Of a DNA stretch of 64,000 bases, positions 34,829-47,900 are shown in pieces (position 1 is the stretch's first letter; every line of letters starts with the position of its first letter). Under the pieces are notes generated by a model that saw only the letters and a program-made list of their open reading frames with translations, was not told the origin of the DNA and made no database searches. This stretch comes from Sanderia malayensis (lineage: Eukaryota > Cnidaria > Scyphozoa > Semaeostomeae > Pelagiidae): NCBI GenBank assembly GCA_013076295.1, contig RQOL01000466.1, positions 4,073,080 through 4,137,079 of the forward strand, in the 5' to 3' direction. The position numbers and the translations under genes are program-made.

Positions 34829-37557
34829 TTGCTCCTTAATTGGCGGTGGATGCATGTAATTTTAAACATATCTTTGAGTATAGCTATCTATGAAGTCTAT
34901 CTATGAACTTACAGGTTCTCTTAGAAGTCGTTCTGTTTATATTGTTTTGTTAGAATTGTGTATTATTGATTTGACAATAGCAAAATGAACAGTGATTGAA
35001 GTGTACAATGAGTTTTTGCAGACTTTGTTATGCGTAAACCTGCACGTGGTAATTACTAATGAGATTTGGCCTCTGGGGAATCACTTTGGAACATTTCGCA
35101 TGTTTTTGGGTCTGGGGAGAGCGTGATATCTTTTTTGGCGGGAAAGCTGAAAATCTGCTTTTGTCATTAATCAAATTTGACAAAGCAAAAATGCAAATTG
35201 AGCAATAATATCAGCTTTTGATAAAAAGAATATTTTTGGCAAAGTTTTAAAGGCATTTCAAGCATTAATAAGGTAAGGAAAAACGCATATTGTCATGAAT
35301 TTATATCCATCTTGTATTTCACATTGTAAGGTTTATCATTATCTTTGATTCATAAGAAGCAATATTGCAAAAGGCTCATGTCATGCGAACATAATTTGTT
35401 ATTAGAAAAGAACCAAGTATTACTTTTATTTCATCAGTTGCCCTTTTTCATACTGTTAGACGTGTTTCACTCTTAATGTTGGAATCTTACCGATTTTTTC
35501 ACTGCAAGAAAAATGATAATTTCGTTTTAATATTCAGCCGTTGTTACATTTGTCAAAAAAGGAGCTGGAATGAATGGCCTTTTTCGTTTGTTACTTTCGA
35601 AGTAGATAAGTGTACAATGAACGTAAGAAGTTCTTTGGCAATCAAATTTACTTTTGTTTACAAAGAACATCTGTCTAAATATGTATTTGATGTAAGATAA
35701 AACCATCAAATACTACTTGTCTAATATCGTGTGGCGCTATGAAAATCATAATTATTGAAATAAGATTGATTAAAATTAACCAATCTTTCTGCAACACCGC
35801 AGCCAATAACTTCAAACCGGGACTTTTGCTCTGATTCATTCATTTTCATGAATCTATGGCTTATAAAAAGTTGGAATTAATCATCCCTTGCTTTGACTCG
35901 GACTACAGACCACTCCGTTCCGTTCTCAGAGGGATTCTTTATCTGTCTTTATCCACCTTGCCGTACAAGACATATTTTCTAGATATGTTCTATAATTCTA
36001 ATTACATTTTTAACCAGTTTAAATGAAGTATAAAAAAGTACCACAGTATAAAATGTAACCGGGACTTCCAATTCTGTACTGAAACCTATTTAATTGCTGT
36101 GGCAGAGAACTGTCATTGTCAAATAATAATATCATATAATATCATATAATATCTTATAATATAATATTTTATTTAATAATATCTATACCATTAGATAATA
36201 TATGTCCTAAGTGTTTCCAGCGTTTGCGCTGATTATTTGCGCTAAAAATCAGCATGTTATTGTTGGAGTGAAAGTTCAATTTTCAGGTATAATTTTTGCA
36301 GATTTCCGCCTTGATGTTGGAGAGCTTGACTTCTTCTAAACATGTATTCGCTTGAGCTCATGGTAGTGCAATATCCAAGAGTCTAGGGTGTTGCAAAATG
36401 TAAAAATCCAAGCGCATATAAATGCAAAAAGGCAACAAATTTGATTGCTAATTTACACTATAGACCACCGAAAGATCTCCCTTTCTATGAGTTGTCTAGT
36501 AATGAATTAGAATTTCTTCAGTTTCTCAAAAAGTGTTTAGAACTCAGGGTCGAAAATGTCTTTACTTCTTTAGAACTCTTAGAATTCTTTAAAAAAAGAA
36601 CAAATATTTCAAAGATTACATTAAGGAATCTTCCCTCTTGCTTTTACGTTTATTCAACTCTCGTTTATTACTTAGCTGTTAGCTGTCTACTTTTTTGCTA
36701 AACAATTCTTTGCTCAGTTGTTTGTTTTTTTCAAAAAAAGAATCGAAAATAAGTTTTTTAATTGGATTAGCATCTTGCATGATTTTGATAGATTTTCTGC
36801 TTTTATGATTGCAATATTGGTGCCGACTCCGCGTTTGATACCTTTTACACAAAGAAAAGAAAGACAAAGAAATGATGAATTTTTCATTGCAAAATCACTT
36901 CTTTTTATTCTATTGTTCACAGTTAGCGAGAACACGATATTTGACAATTGTTCAATACATTTACGATTATGTTTACGAAGGATTGCTCGCCGAATCCTTT
37001 TTACATTGAATAGCGAAAGGACATGCAATCAAAGAGTCTATTGCTGAGTGACCAGGGACACTTTAAAAGAATTTTAATTGAAACCTCTGTCTATATTTGT
37101 TGTTGGATTGACAAAGAATTGATAAAACTAAAGCTGTATGATTTGAGACATATCCAAACCCAGGGGGCTAGTTTCAATTTTTCCTTTTTCATTTATCATG
37201 ATGCTTTGCTATTGCGACCATTCAATGTGATATATTTCTTGGTTGGTGTTACTCTCTTGTGTATTAATCAATTATTCATAGAAAATCGAGAATTCAACCC
37301 TTGTCTGGAAATTTTTATTTTCCAGGCCATTTTTCAATACGTATTATCTTTGTTTGGATTTTTTTAATTATTTCTTTTTTTAGTTGTTTTTAATCTTAAA
37401 AAGTAATGTATTATTTCCTTGATAGATTGAATTGAAACTTGATAAGCCTTTTGCCATTGCCACATGCGATTTCATTGATCGTGCTTTGATGATCAATTAT
37501 ATTACCAGGATAAAATCTTACCCCCTGAGTGCAATTGTTTTTACATTGAACATCAAA
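34829..37557. other. Intergenic, AT-rich, no recognised gene
   Basis: About 2.7 kb. 36120-36200 is an ATATCATATAAT-type AT-rich repeat. Three ORFs follow one another on + (36441-36701, 36718-37047, 37023-37367), T-rich and without recognisable domains. I cannot support them as genes. Confidence 0.4.
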
Positions 37558-37565
37558 TATAAAAG
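37558..37565 (+). promoter_or_regulatory. TATA box candidate for VWC gene
   Basis: TATAAAAG about 100 bp upstream of the ATG at 37664, which would leave a short 5' untranslated leader. Confidence 0.45.
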
Positions 37566-37663
37566 AAAGTACATTTACAAGAAAATTTCAATCCAAAGTG
37601 CAATTCTCTAGAAGAAGGTTGATCAATCATATCGTCAACTCAAACATACAACAACCTTTGAAG

Positions 37664-39813
37664 ATGATGCTTCCTGTCATTGCATTTTTTTGCTTCGCTT
37701 CTCAATTGGTATCATCCAACGAGGTTTGTTCAACTCTTCATCCTTTCATACTATTCCAGAAATAAGATTAAGAATTTCAATAGACTTAGAGGGACTGTTC
37801 ATATGAGCCCGCTTACTGGGCCACCTGACTAAGTGGGACAGATTTGAATTCTGTTCAAGCGAAAAATTCTGTCCCGCCTGCCGGGATAGAAACTGTGACA
37901 TGAGATTTGTCACGTGAGAAATTGACAATGAAACCAATGATTGTGCATGCGCAGTTGACACGTTTTTTGCCTGGTAAGAGGGGTGGGGTGTTTAAAAGAG
38001 AATATTTTCAGCGCGCCCACCAAGATCTCGCCAAGCGAGCCAGCCCACCTTCTCATATGAACCAAAAACAAATTTTGTATAAGATTTGGTGAGTTGGTGA
38101 CATCTCGCTTAAGTGTTCCAGTGCTATTATATGCCTCTTCAGTTCAGATAGTAAAAAGTACATTGCTGGTGTATCATTGGTATTGTTATTCCTTTCTGAT
38201 TGATAAATGCTTCTCTTACAGGTCTTACAGGACTTGCAGGACTTGGAAGTGCTAACAAAGCGTAAGGGTTTTTTGGCATTTATTAACATAAAGCACATGT
38301 ATACTCTATTGTAGCCATGTCATGTCATTTAATCACATATAAATAGATTTCTTTATAATCTCCTTAAACTATGATGGTTATGAGCTGATAAGTTAAATAT
38401 TTTGTATATATATTTGCCATTATTGGTATGCGTTTGCTTTTGTTACCGTAGGAAGTAATTATGTTTCATTATTCCTTCGCAGCTCCAGTAGACCCCTGCG
38501 ATGGAGTGGTATGCCGACAGTTTCCACCGTACATGACCTGCGCACGAATGTACATACCGACAGGCACATGTTGTCCAGTTTGCTGTTAGTATTCAACCTC
38601 CTTGTATTGCTACCATTGCTACTTTTACTACTTAGTTCTAAAGCAAAGGGTTTAAACTCCTTTATGACAACAGAGGGATCACGACAATGCGAGATTCACA
38701 CAGTAAAAAGTTTATTGGTTAAGTTCTAATAAAGTACAGATCTTTTCAAGGGATAGAACTTTAACTGGGGCTCTAAGAACATGGATTTTCTTTCCCAGAC
38801 TATGCTTTTGCTTAGGGTCCATAAGACGAAGATATTTCTCACCTAGATAGTGTCTCTTGCTTAATTGAAGGTTCATGGAATATCTGCTTTTAGTATTAAA
38901 GCCATCAACTTTAAAAACAACATGTTCAATTGCCAGAAAGGAAGCACAGACTCTTAATAGTGACATATACATTTGGTTTTCTATATTAACATGATACATG
39001 CAACTTCAATGAAATATTTTGTTGTTTTAATTTAAACAATTGCAAATCTAACAACAACATCCTCTTTTTATCTTCTTCGCTTTGTGAGTTTGAAACATTA
39101 AACAAACATTAGTATATTTATTTTGTTGCTTTTATTGCAGCTTGCAGTGACGATAACGGAAAAGAATATAGTGTGGACCGTACATTTATTTTCAAGAAGC
39201 AAGGCCAGTGCAATGACTGCGACTGCTTTTTAGATCAGCATGGTGTCAAAATGTCTTTTTGCCATTTGAGATACTGCCCACCCGCTAATTGTCCAAAGCA
39301 TATCAGAGAGCTTACAGACGATGGCTGCTGTGAAAAGTGTCCTGCCAGAAGTATGTAAAAACATCATTAACTATTTTATATTAATACTTGGTTGACATAC
39401 TTTGTCTAAGAGCTATAATCTGCATTAAATGCGAGTATTAAGTGTATTCACTGCCGCAGAAAGGTACATTGAATTGCACCGTACCTCCTCAGCAGCTCCA
39501 CAATTATTAATATTTTACTATGAACCATTACTATCAAAAAACAATCTACACTTCATATCAACCGTTTGTTGAGAAAATTATCCAACTTTAAATGCAAAGT
39601 CAAATAACGCAGTTCCACTCTGACACACAAAACGGATTGTACTAGGGAGGTTTTGTTCAAGGAAATTACTATGAATAATATGTAAGTAATAAATAATTAA
39701 TGTTATAGCATACGCTTGTTGTCGTCTTTTTAGGACCACGCACGTTTCCACCAAGAGGAGGACGACGCCCATTTCCACCAAGAGGACAACGGACCTTTCC
39801 ACCAAGGAGTTAA
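37664..39813 (+). CDS. Small secreted VWC-domain protein with FPPRG-repeat tail
   Basis: Five exons with matching phases: 37664-37723, 38222-38261, 38483-38584, 39141-39350, 39734-39813; 163 aa. It has a signal peptide (MMLPVIAFFCFASQLVSS), a short acidic spacer, then a Cys-rich region of VWC type: VDPCDGVVCRQFPPYMTC, GTCCPVC, then CNDCDC, CPPANCPKH and GCCEKCP. VWC domains usually bind growth factors of the BMP class. The last exon encodes only three near repeats of (T/P)FPPRG separated by basic residues and ending FPPRS. Introns fall between or inside the Cys clusters. A spliced 3' untranslated region is possible: GTAAGT at about 39820, acceptor near 39995. The function is inferred from the domain only. 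Confidence 0.75.
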
Positions 39814-40920
39814 TTTAATTGTAAGTCATCCATTGTTATCAACGTTGTTGCAAAATTACACAAATACAGAATATCTTGGCCCCTTCTGTTTCTATTGCCA
39901 TTGTCTCTTACTTTGAAAAGCCTTTCTATTCCTTTTATAATACATTTGATATAGTATCTGGTTTGCTTCAATGGCATATATTTTTACTTGCAGGCACATC
40001 ATCACGATTCAATCATTCTTTCTATAGCACGATGTTTCAACATCATTATAACCAAGCAACTGTAGTAACTTAGGTAGCTATTAATATTCACCAAGCTATC
40101 TTATAAATAATGTTCGATATATTTCAAAATGATTTAATAACCAAAAATTAGTCTTGTGTTATTTGTGTCTGAGAGATCTATTTGTACTGAAACCTTCTGG
40201 GTAGGGCAAAGCAAGACGGGTTGTGGTTTGGCGACGTGAATTGACTTGTTTCTTCCATCGATAGTATACAGGTCCCAAGCAATCTCATTGGACTTGGAGA
40301 TGAGATTTCCCAATTGAAAATAACCTGCTATTTGCCTCCTTGAATAGGATCTCTAACGCTTACTTGTTTATACAACAACATACAATAGAGCTTTCGATCT
40401 TTTGCTGTATATGGTTGTTTGCTAGAGTCCTTTAAAAATACCGCCCACCTGATTATTTCATTCCACTCTCTTCTGATACACTCTCAATTCAACATTTAAA
40501 CTTTTCGTGAAATCGCAAACAAACTTCCAGTTTATTAAAGTTTAATTGGTCGTGGTTGATAATGAGTTTGGAGAGAATTCTCTTACTTCTGACTTGTATG
40601 GAATGTACGCACGTCGCGAGCGGAAAGTAGTTCCGCAATTAATTTGCTGACATACACAATCTCTGCATTATTAATATGAGAATTCAATATACAGCTGCAC
40701 GCAAATGCAATCAAAAAACCTGTACATGTTCATTCCCATTGACATATGGCATATGTCGTGACGGCGTATGTGATTCCGAAGTCATTGTTAAAGTAACCTC
40801 ACAGGCCCAGCAACTTTATTTACTAATTACGTGGGAAACCAGACACAAAGAGAGATAAGGTATAGAAGTTGCTGTTAAGATAGAAGAACCTGTTAAGGCA
40901 GAAGTTGCTAACAAAAGAAA
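39814..40920. other. Intergenic, no gene recognised
   Basis: Probably the 3' untranslated sequence of the VWC gene and the upstream region of the GPCR. A 60-codon ORF at 40676-40858 with several Cys is unrecognised. Confidence 0.4.
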
Positions 40921-41952
40921 ATGGATGTGGACAACTCAAGCGTAACGCCATCAAAATCAGCATCAATTACTTCTTTGGAAACACATTTGTTTCACTGGAG
41001 CTTAATCATATTTGGCAGCACCACTATGATAATAAATGGTATATTTATATTCATGTTCGTTGAATTTCGCATGACACTGCTATATCGTAATAAAAACAAG
41101 ATACTTTTTTCAATGGCACTGGCTGATTGTTTTGTTGGAGCATCGCTGGTATCTCTGGGAGTCCTATTGCACCTCAAGAAACCAAACAAGGTCTACATGC
41201 TGTACGGAATTTTGCCTTTGTTCGCTAATATGTTTACATCGATCTTTCTGCTTGGTATACTGACAGTCGATCGTTGGATAGCCGTGAAGTTCCCGTTCCG
41301 CTACAAGCGAATTATGCACATGCGAAGAATAAAGATTTTGATTGGGATAAGCTGGGCACTATCACTACTCATATACACGCAAGAAGCACTCGTCTTCCTC
41401 TACGTGTCGAAAAGGATTGAACTGCGACTACGAGGGTTTATACTATCAACATTCTTCATTATTGGCTCCACATTACTACTTGTATCGAACACTAGTCTAC
41501 TTTTTATCATCAAGAAACACCTTCGATTTCTCAAAACCAATTCAAGCTACACGCACAGCAAGCAAAGCATGGAACTCAATGAGCTGTACAAAGCTTCCAG
41601 TGCTGCGCAGAAAAGCGAAACAAATCTCAAAGACCCTGTGGAGGAGAGCTCATTGGCCAGCAAAACTCAAGACAATTCATCTAAGAAGGGATTTTTCAAG
41701 GAAATTAAAGCAGCAAAGATGTGCATTATAATCACGTTGGTATTTATCATCTGCGGGCTCCCACTTGCATCGTATAGATTAAGCTATTCTCTTGGTTATG
41801 CAGTGAGGATAAAGTGGTTGAGGAGATCGTGTTTGCTCTTAGCATCTGCGAATAGCCTTCTAAATCCATTTATTTACCTCGTGCTTATAAAATCCTTTCG
41901 ATCGTACATTCGAAAAATAAGCATAGTTAAGTTTTTCACAGGGAAATACTAG
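40921..41952 (+). CDS. Class A (rhodopsin-like) G protein-coupled receptor, intronless
   Basis: 343 aa in one exon; seven hydrophobic helices at about 24-48, 60-82, 92-117, 137-156, 174-198, 262-285 and 297-320. Class A marks: LADCFVGASL in helix 2, DRW (for DRY) followed by IAVKFPFRYKR, CGLP in helix 6 and NSLLNPFIYL in helix 7. The third intracellular loop is long, polar and Lys/Ser-rich. The short N-terminus has a glycosylation sequon (NSS). No Cys is visible at the top of helix 3 or in the second extracellular loop, so the usual disulfide is missing. Ligand unknown; it resembles the many orphan receptors of early-branching animals. Confidence 0.88.
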   Translation: MDVDNSSVTPSKSASITSLETHLFHWSLIIFGSTTMIINGIFIFMFVEFRMTLLYRNKNKILFSMALADCFVGASLVSLGVLLHLKKPNKVYMLYGILPLFANMFTSIFLLGILTVDRWIAVKFPFRYKRIMHMRRIKILIGISWALSLLIYTQEALVFLYVSKRIELRLRGFILSTFFIIGSTLLLVSNTSLLFIIKKHLRFLKTNSSYTHSKQSMELNELYKASSAAQKSETNLKDPVEESSLASKTQDNSSKKGFFKEIKAAKMCIIITLVFIICGLPLASYRLSYSLGYAVRIKWLRRSCLLLASANSLLNPFIYLVLIKSFRSYIRKISIVKFFTGKY

Positions 41953-43175
41953 AAATTGGCTCAGATCAAGCATCAGTTGTTTCAGCTATGTACATAATTG
42001 TTGATACACTCTTTTTATCCATTCTTGACTGGTAATTAATAATTTAACATTATTTAACATATTGCGATACGTTGAATCAGCAGAGTGTAGTGGGTGTTTG
42101 TTTTTAAAGCTATTCCAATTTCCAAGCAGCTGCTTGTGTACACTTTTACACTCTATATTACAATGATTACAATGAACCATCTTTCGCAGTTGTGTTCGTA
42201 ATATATGCCTTATATATTGTCACACACACCATTAACTATGTAAACTGTAAAATGATGATATCTAATGTTTAACCAGCCTGTTTTTCTCAATATACAGGTT
42301 TGAAATTCCATGAAAATTTATGACACAATTTGGCTTTGGCACTATATTATACATTTTTATTGCTTAATTTGAACAAATTTATTACACCACACGCTTGAAA
42401 CGCATATTCTTTTAAATTAAATGTTTATCACGAAGCATTTGTGCACTTAAAAGTGCAATACATGCAATGCTACTGCGCAGCATAGCTGCACGTACTTGTT
42501 CAAACTTTGAATCAAGCCTTCTTCATGTCAGAGACGAAGACTAGTTGGAGACATTCTAGTGTTTATATAGTTCACTTCAATCACTTCTAACTTCCTCTAA
42601 CGGAGTAGCTCTTCATAAAATAGCTGGTATGCTGCTGCGTAGCGGAGCGAAGCGAAGCGGCTGCGCAGCAGAACATAATCGAGTCCTTAAAGATGATGAT
42701 TACTTAAAGAAATCTTCAGCCTCGTTTGACTTTATCAACAATCGACCTCGTTATGAGCTATCAAGACAAGACGCACAAGACGGATGCTGGGTCAAAGAGC
42801 CGCTGTGAATGCTTTGCGTGCTATGTCTGTTCACGGTTGAAGACAGTTCACTTTTCTTCGCTTTGTTTTGCATTCCAAGACCATTACTCAAGCATGGCAT
42901 TCGCGATAACAGCTCGATTGTCTGATAAACAAAATTGACAATAGAATAAACGATTTCTCAGTTTGAGGAAAACAATGAAATTTTTAATTTATGTAAAGTA
43001 GCCTCCTCATTAATCGAGATCTGTCTCCAGGATACGAAAACACATGTAACACAGGCAAGTTCTCTGCTTGTTGCATTTGAGGCTGCATTTCAAACGAAAT
43101 AAATAGGTTCAAAGAAGTATAAACGTTGAAAAATACGATTGAATAAAGTCTACTTCGCCAGCGCAGTGTCCAAAC
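41953..43175. other. Intergenic, with a GC-rich hairpin
   Basis: 42632-42671 folds: CTGCTGCGTAGC pairs with GCTGCGCAGCAG with one G-T pair, and the loop has AGCGAAGCG repeats. No gene is recognised. Confidence 0.5.
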
Positions 43176-44991
43176 ATGTCTGATGCTTCTGATGACTTTG
43201 ATGAAGATGAAGGAGTTCATTTAGGGGTGAGCAAATTGAAACTATGCCAACTTCACAATATTTACTATTTGTTTTATGATGCAATCGCCACAATGTTGCA
43301 TTTATTTTTTATATATCAATCAACAATGCGATCTAAATATTTATAAATTAACGCAATACGTTTATCTTATGAATATGGTGTTGATTTTTTTCATTTTTAG
43401 ATTATATTTTTTCTTTATAAGCCCTTGAAAAACACTGTTTTCTATCATAATTACAACGAAAAAATGTTCTTTCCAGTAGTTACATATGGGCTACTTGAAA
43501 TACTTTATAAGCCGTAGCTTTTACTATCGCCGTTTTTGCTATACATCCATCTAACATCCAACGTTCACCGAAGATATCGCCGTTTTCACGCGCATAAACA
43601 AACTTTGTAATATTTATATTCAGATTAGGCCAACAGCAGCCCAGGCCCCGGCCGACTTGTAATGTTTATCTAATTGCCATGGCTATGTGCACCTGTTGAG
43701 ATCCCGGTCTCTCTTTACAGGAGTACGAAGGAGAAAGAAATGATAAAGATGAGAGACACGGCTATGGTAAAGCCACATTGCCAAATGGAGACACCTATGA
43801 GGGACATTATACGAGTGGTAAACGTCATGGTCAGGGGACGTATCGCTTCAAAAATGGATCCCGATATTCTGGTGAATATAGTGGTGGCAAGAAACATGGT
43901 CAAGGTAAAAACGAGCTGGTTCTGTTAAGCCACAAATTCACCATCAAACCATTGTGTATCTTACATGTCAAATGGTTCGATTCAATTGCAAAGCACATAA
44001 GCAGTTACTTTATCATATCACATTTTTGGCTTAACATGGCTACAGTAAAGTATTGTAGGGTTTACAGTTACACTGAAGTTTCTCACAAGTTTCACGAGAT
44101 GAGCAGATATTTTTAATACATGAAAATCACTTTTCGATATCCATCTTTCCAATGCCTCGCTTTGATTTTTAAACAGGAACGTTCACATATCCTGACGGGT
44201 CGCGTTACGAAGGGAGCTGGGTAGACGATCAAAGAAATGGTCACGGAGTGTATCGCCATGCCAACGGAGACACCTACGAGGGGGACTGGTACGAGCATAA
44301 AAGACATGGATATGGTGTTTACACATACGCGGCCACCGGGACAAGTTACCGGGGAATGTGGGAGGCTGGAAGCAAAAAAGGATCCGGAGATATTGTCAAT
44401 GCGGACCATAAATTTTCCGGTACGTTCAGCTTGGGTTGTTCTTCTGTTCGAAGTAAAGTGCCAGCAAGTTCTCTGCGGCTGATTTGAGTCATCACAACTT
44501 CTAAATAAGCATGATAGGCACTTTAATAAGAAAGAATAATAACAATTTCATAATCTGTTGAAGTTTCTAGAGCTTGAAGTGTCTTCTTATGAACTGTTAA
44601 AGTCTTCTATTGCATGTTCTATGAGCAGTTGAAGCACTAACATAACATGTCCTCTCTTTCTGCGTTGAGTATAGCTAAGATTGACAAGAAATATCGTCTA
44701 TAAGCCACTTCTTAGATGCATTCTTTATTCAAGCTTCCATCTTCACAGTTACCAAGGTCTCACGTTATTCAAGCTCTCATCTCACGTATTTGTTTATCTT
44801 CTAATACAGGCAATTTTGACGAAGACATACCTAAAGGTCCGGGAAAGTACCGCTTCGATATTGGTTGCGAGTTGTATGGCGATTACATCATAGAGGAACA
44901 GGTGCAGACACCAACCAATGACGACGATGAACCAATTCTCATATCGAGGCCAAGATGGGTGACAAATGGAAAAATGACCCTCTTGAACTAG
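43176..44991 (+). CDS. RSPH1: Radial spoke head 1 homolog (MORN repeats)
   Basis: Radial spoke head protein of motile cilia and sperm flagella. Four exons with matching phases: 43176-43226, 43721-43904, 44177-44419, 44810-44991; 219 aa. An acidic start ([13 protein letters not shown]) is followed by EYEGERN and consecutive MORN repeats: [98 protein letters not shown], then [18 protein letters not shown]. The order and spacing match human RSPH1, but the acidic C-terminal tail (about 90 aa in human) is almost absent: the protein stops soon after PRWVTNGKM. Confidence 0.95.
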
Positions 44992-47900
44992 GACTTTATG
45001 CGCTGTTCACAATGCTTTTCACACATATAATTAGGCCTGATGAGAGACAATTTTGTTCTGTAAATACATGGCTCTTCATGTTGTTTGTCATAGTTTTCGT
45101 TAACTTATTTTTGAAGATACTGGGATAATTTGTATGACTACAAATTAGAAGTAGACAGGCGTGAAAGTATATCGCGTTTCCATATAGTTTATTTGTAGGG
45201 TTACTTTTCCTCATATAAACTCCATTCAACTGGTTTTGTGGACTTTACTTAAGTAAATGCAGGCACAGTTATATGATAAGAATTTTGACCTCGTCAATAC
45301 GTTTGTCTGTAAATGAAGTGTCGATATCATCATTACGTCTTGAGTGAAATAATGAATGTATGTATTACAATGGAGTTGAGGTCTTGAACAGAAAAGGAAA
45401 AATTTTGTCTTGTCGAGCGCAGATACTGAATCGGGTTCTTTAATTGCAAGAAGGATTTATAATGTTAAAGGATTTCGTGTTTTGGTTAGACATGAAATCT
45501 CAAATGAACCTTCATTGTTCGATAGTCGAAATTACATTTCCAAAAGCTCCATTGTTCTGTCAGATTCCATGTGAAAATCCCGAAAATCCTCATTTTTGAA
45601 AGAAGTTCACGCACGGGCTTCTCGAAGTTCACGCACGTTTCTCGTTTGATGAAGAATTATGATGTACAGCTTAATTTTCGTGTGTCTCTGGTGTTTTTTC
45701 AATTTAATCACAATCCTGAGGGTTAAGCGACACCAGTTTCCAACCGAGGGTCATTAAGTCAAGTTATCATGGCCTACTGAACATAATATTTTGACTCATC
45801 CACCACACCACATCATGATAACTCGTCCTGTGGTTTCAAATATGACAAAACCTGGTGTTGCTTCCATGTTTACAGGGTAACAGGCGTCGAATTTAGTCAC
45901 GGCGAGGTGACTGGCAAAGCGTACAAATAAAATACGAAATAATTAAACTGCGCCAGCCATTGGGCAGGCAAATGCTATAATACATGGCTCATTAAATCTG
46001 CCATCCTTTGTGCGTGCAGAACAAGTATTACTCCGCCGAACTGAAGAATAGAAGACAGACCGAGAATTGTCGGCAATATTAAAACAACTCGCAAACATCT
46101 CCTAACAGCATTGAGCCAAAGCGAAATCAGAAAGTCTGGAAAGTTCACTTTAATGCCCAAGTTATGTGGACAATTCAATTAGAGATTACAACAAAAGAAG
46201 TAAGTCAAAACAACTATTTTTTAGCCGTATTATTTTTGTGTTATTATATGTTGTAAAACCAAAGTATATTATGTTCGATAAGACCAGGCTTCAATAAAAC
46301 TACGCGGGCATCGATTCAATTGGGCCGTGTTGCAAATCAAATTTAAGCCTCTTTCAAGGAGGGTTTCAGACGAAAATAAAGGAGTTTATGGTCAACTTCT
46401 TTGGAAACGAATTTTTAGGTCACAGAATCGATGATCTTTCTCTGAATCTACCATCTTTATCTTCAATATAAGGTTACGTTTTTTGGTTTCTTTCTTCTGC
46501 AACAGCTAAGCAGTAGGCATAGCATGCCAAACTACACGTTTTTTGCCCAAACCAACCACCTGAAAACATAGGGTTTCGGATGGCCAATATTTTACAATCT
46601 GCTAAGAATATTTCAAGGTCCTGTCATTAAAGAATAAAAAAACTTAAAGGTTTTTCTGAATATACAACAATTAAGCTTGCAGGTCATATACAATTATGGA
46701 CACAAGGTCGTATTGACCTATTATGCCATCCCTGCCACTTTAACCTGGGGTGTTACTAATTACATTTACTACATTTTTAACTTTTAACCTGCAAATGTTA
46801 TATACCTGTAATTAAAACACTAATTTAATGGTAAAATTATACACACACGTAAAAAAACGCTTATAGATTAAGTTCCCGAAGGGGCGAAGAAGAGTAATGG
46901 ATTTGCTTTTGGGAAATCTTTAGCATTGCCAAAGTCAACTTAAGGTCAGGAAAACAAATATTTACCAATACCTGTGTTCAAACAAATACCCTTATCTTAT
47001 GGTGATTAATTTTCAATGGAAACTGGAGCAGGACACTAGCCGTAATTTATTGCACATTCGTCTCGTGATTACTTTCTTGTCAAGAGGGAATTGATGACCA
47101 CCCCCGCACGAGATCAGTTAGATTTCTGTTGTCAGCTTCAGCTTTTGTGCCAATGAAAAGCAAAATTGGCCATTGCAGTTTCCCAGGAATCTCGAACCTC
47201 GTTTTTATTTGATTTCTGAAAGACAACTCAATCCGTCACCCACCCACGCATTGAAAATATCACTTGATTGAATAAGCCACTTGAGACACCATCTACATCA
47301 TCAAATTTCTCATGGAACAAAAAAGGGTTAACCAATGAATCAAGAATGGCACAATTTCATCCTCAAAGTTTCATGTCATCTTCACAGAAACTGAGACTGA
47401 AGAAAATGTCCTTTGTTTAAGCGTGGGACATTTCTTATGATAGGCCATTATATCATCGTTATGCTTTTTGGAGGCTTTCATCAATTTTCTTGGAGAATGT
47501 TAATTCCCCCCTTGATTCGCTTGCATTAGTGATCATTTCCTTTTCCCGTTAATTTCCCTTACGTCTTGCTTCAAACAATTTTAAAAACATTTCATGCATT
47601 ACTGAGGTATTCGTGGGTTAATGAGTGCCCATTGTCGGCACTGAACGGTTGTTAAATGTTTTGTATATTTGCCCCCTCCAACAAACAATCGTTGTTAATA
47701 AAAATTCCCCTGGGACTAATTACTTCATAATTGAAATACTCGTTAAAGAAATGTGTTGGCAATTAGCGTTAAGATCTCAATTTAGCAAAGTATTTTAATA
47801 ATAATAATAATAATAATAATAATATTCGAATATTTTTACAGGATAACCTATCAGTACATTATGTACTGTTATCAATAGACGTACAGATATATTTATTGTG

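Noticed and set aside
38712..38999. 95-codon minus-strand ORF in a VWC gene intron
   Set aside because: No domain, homologue or splice context is recognised; probably chance.
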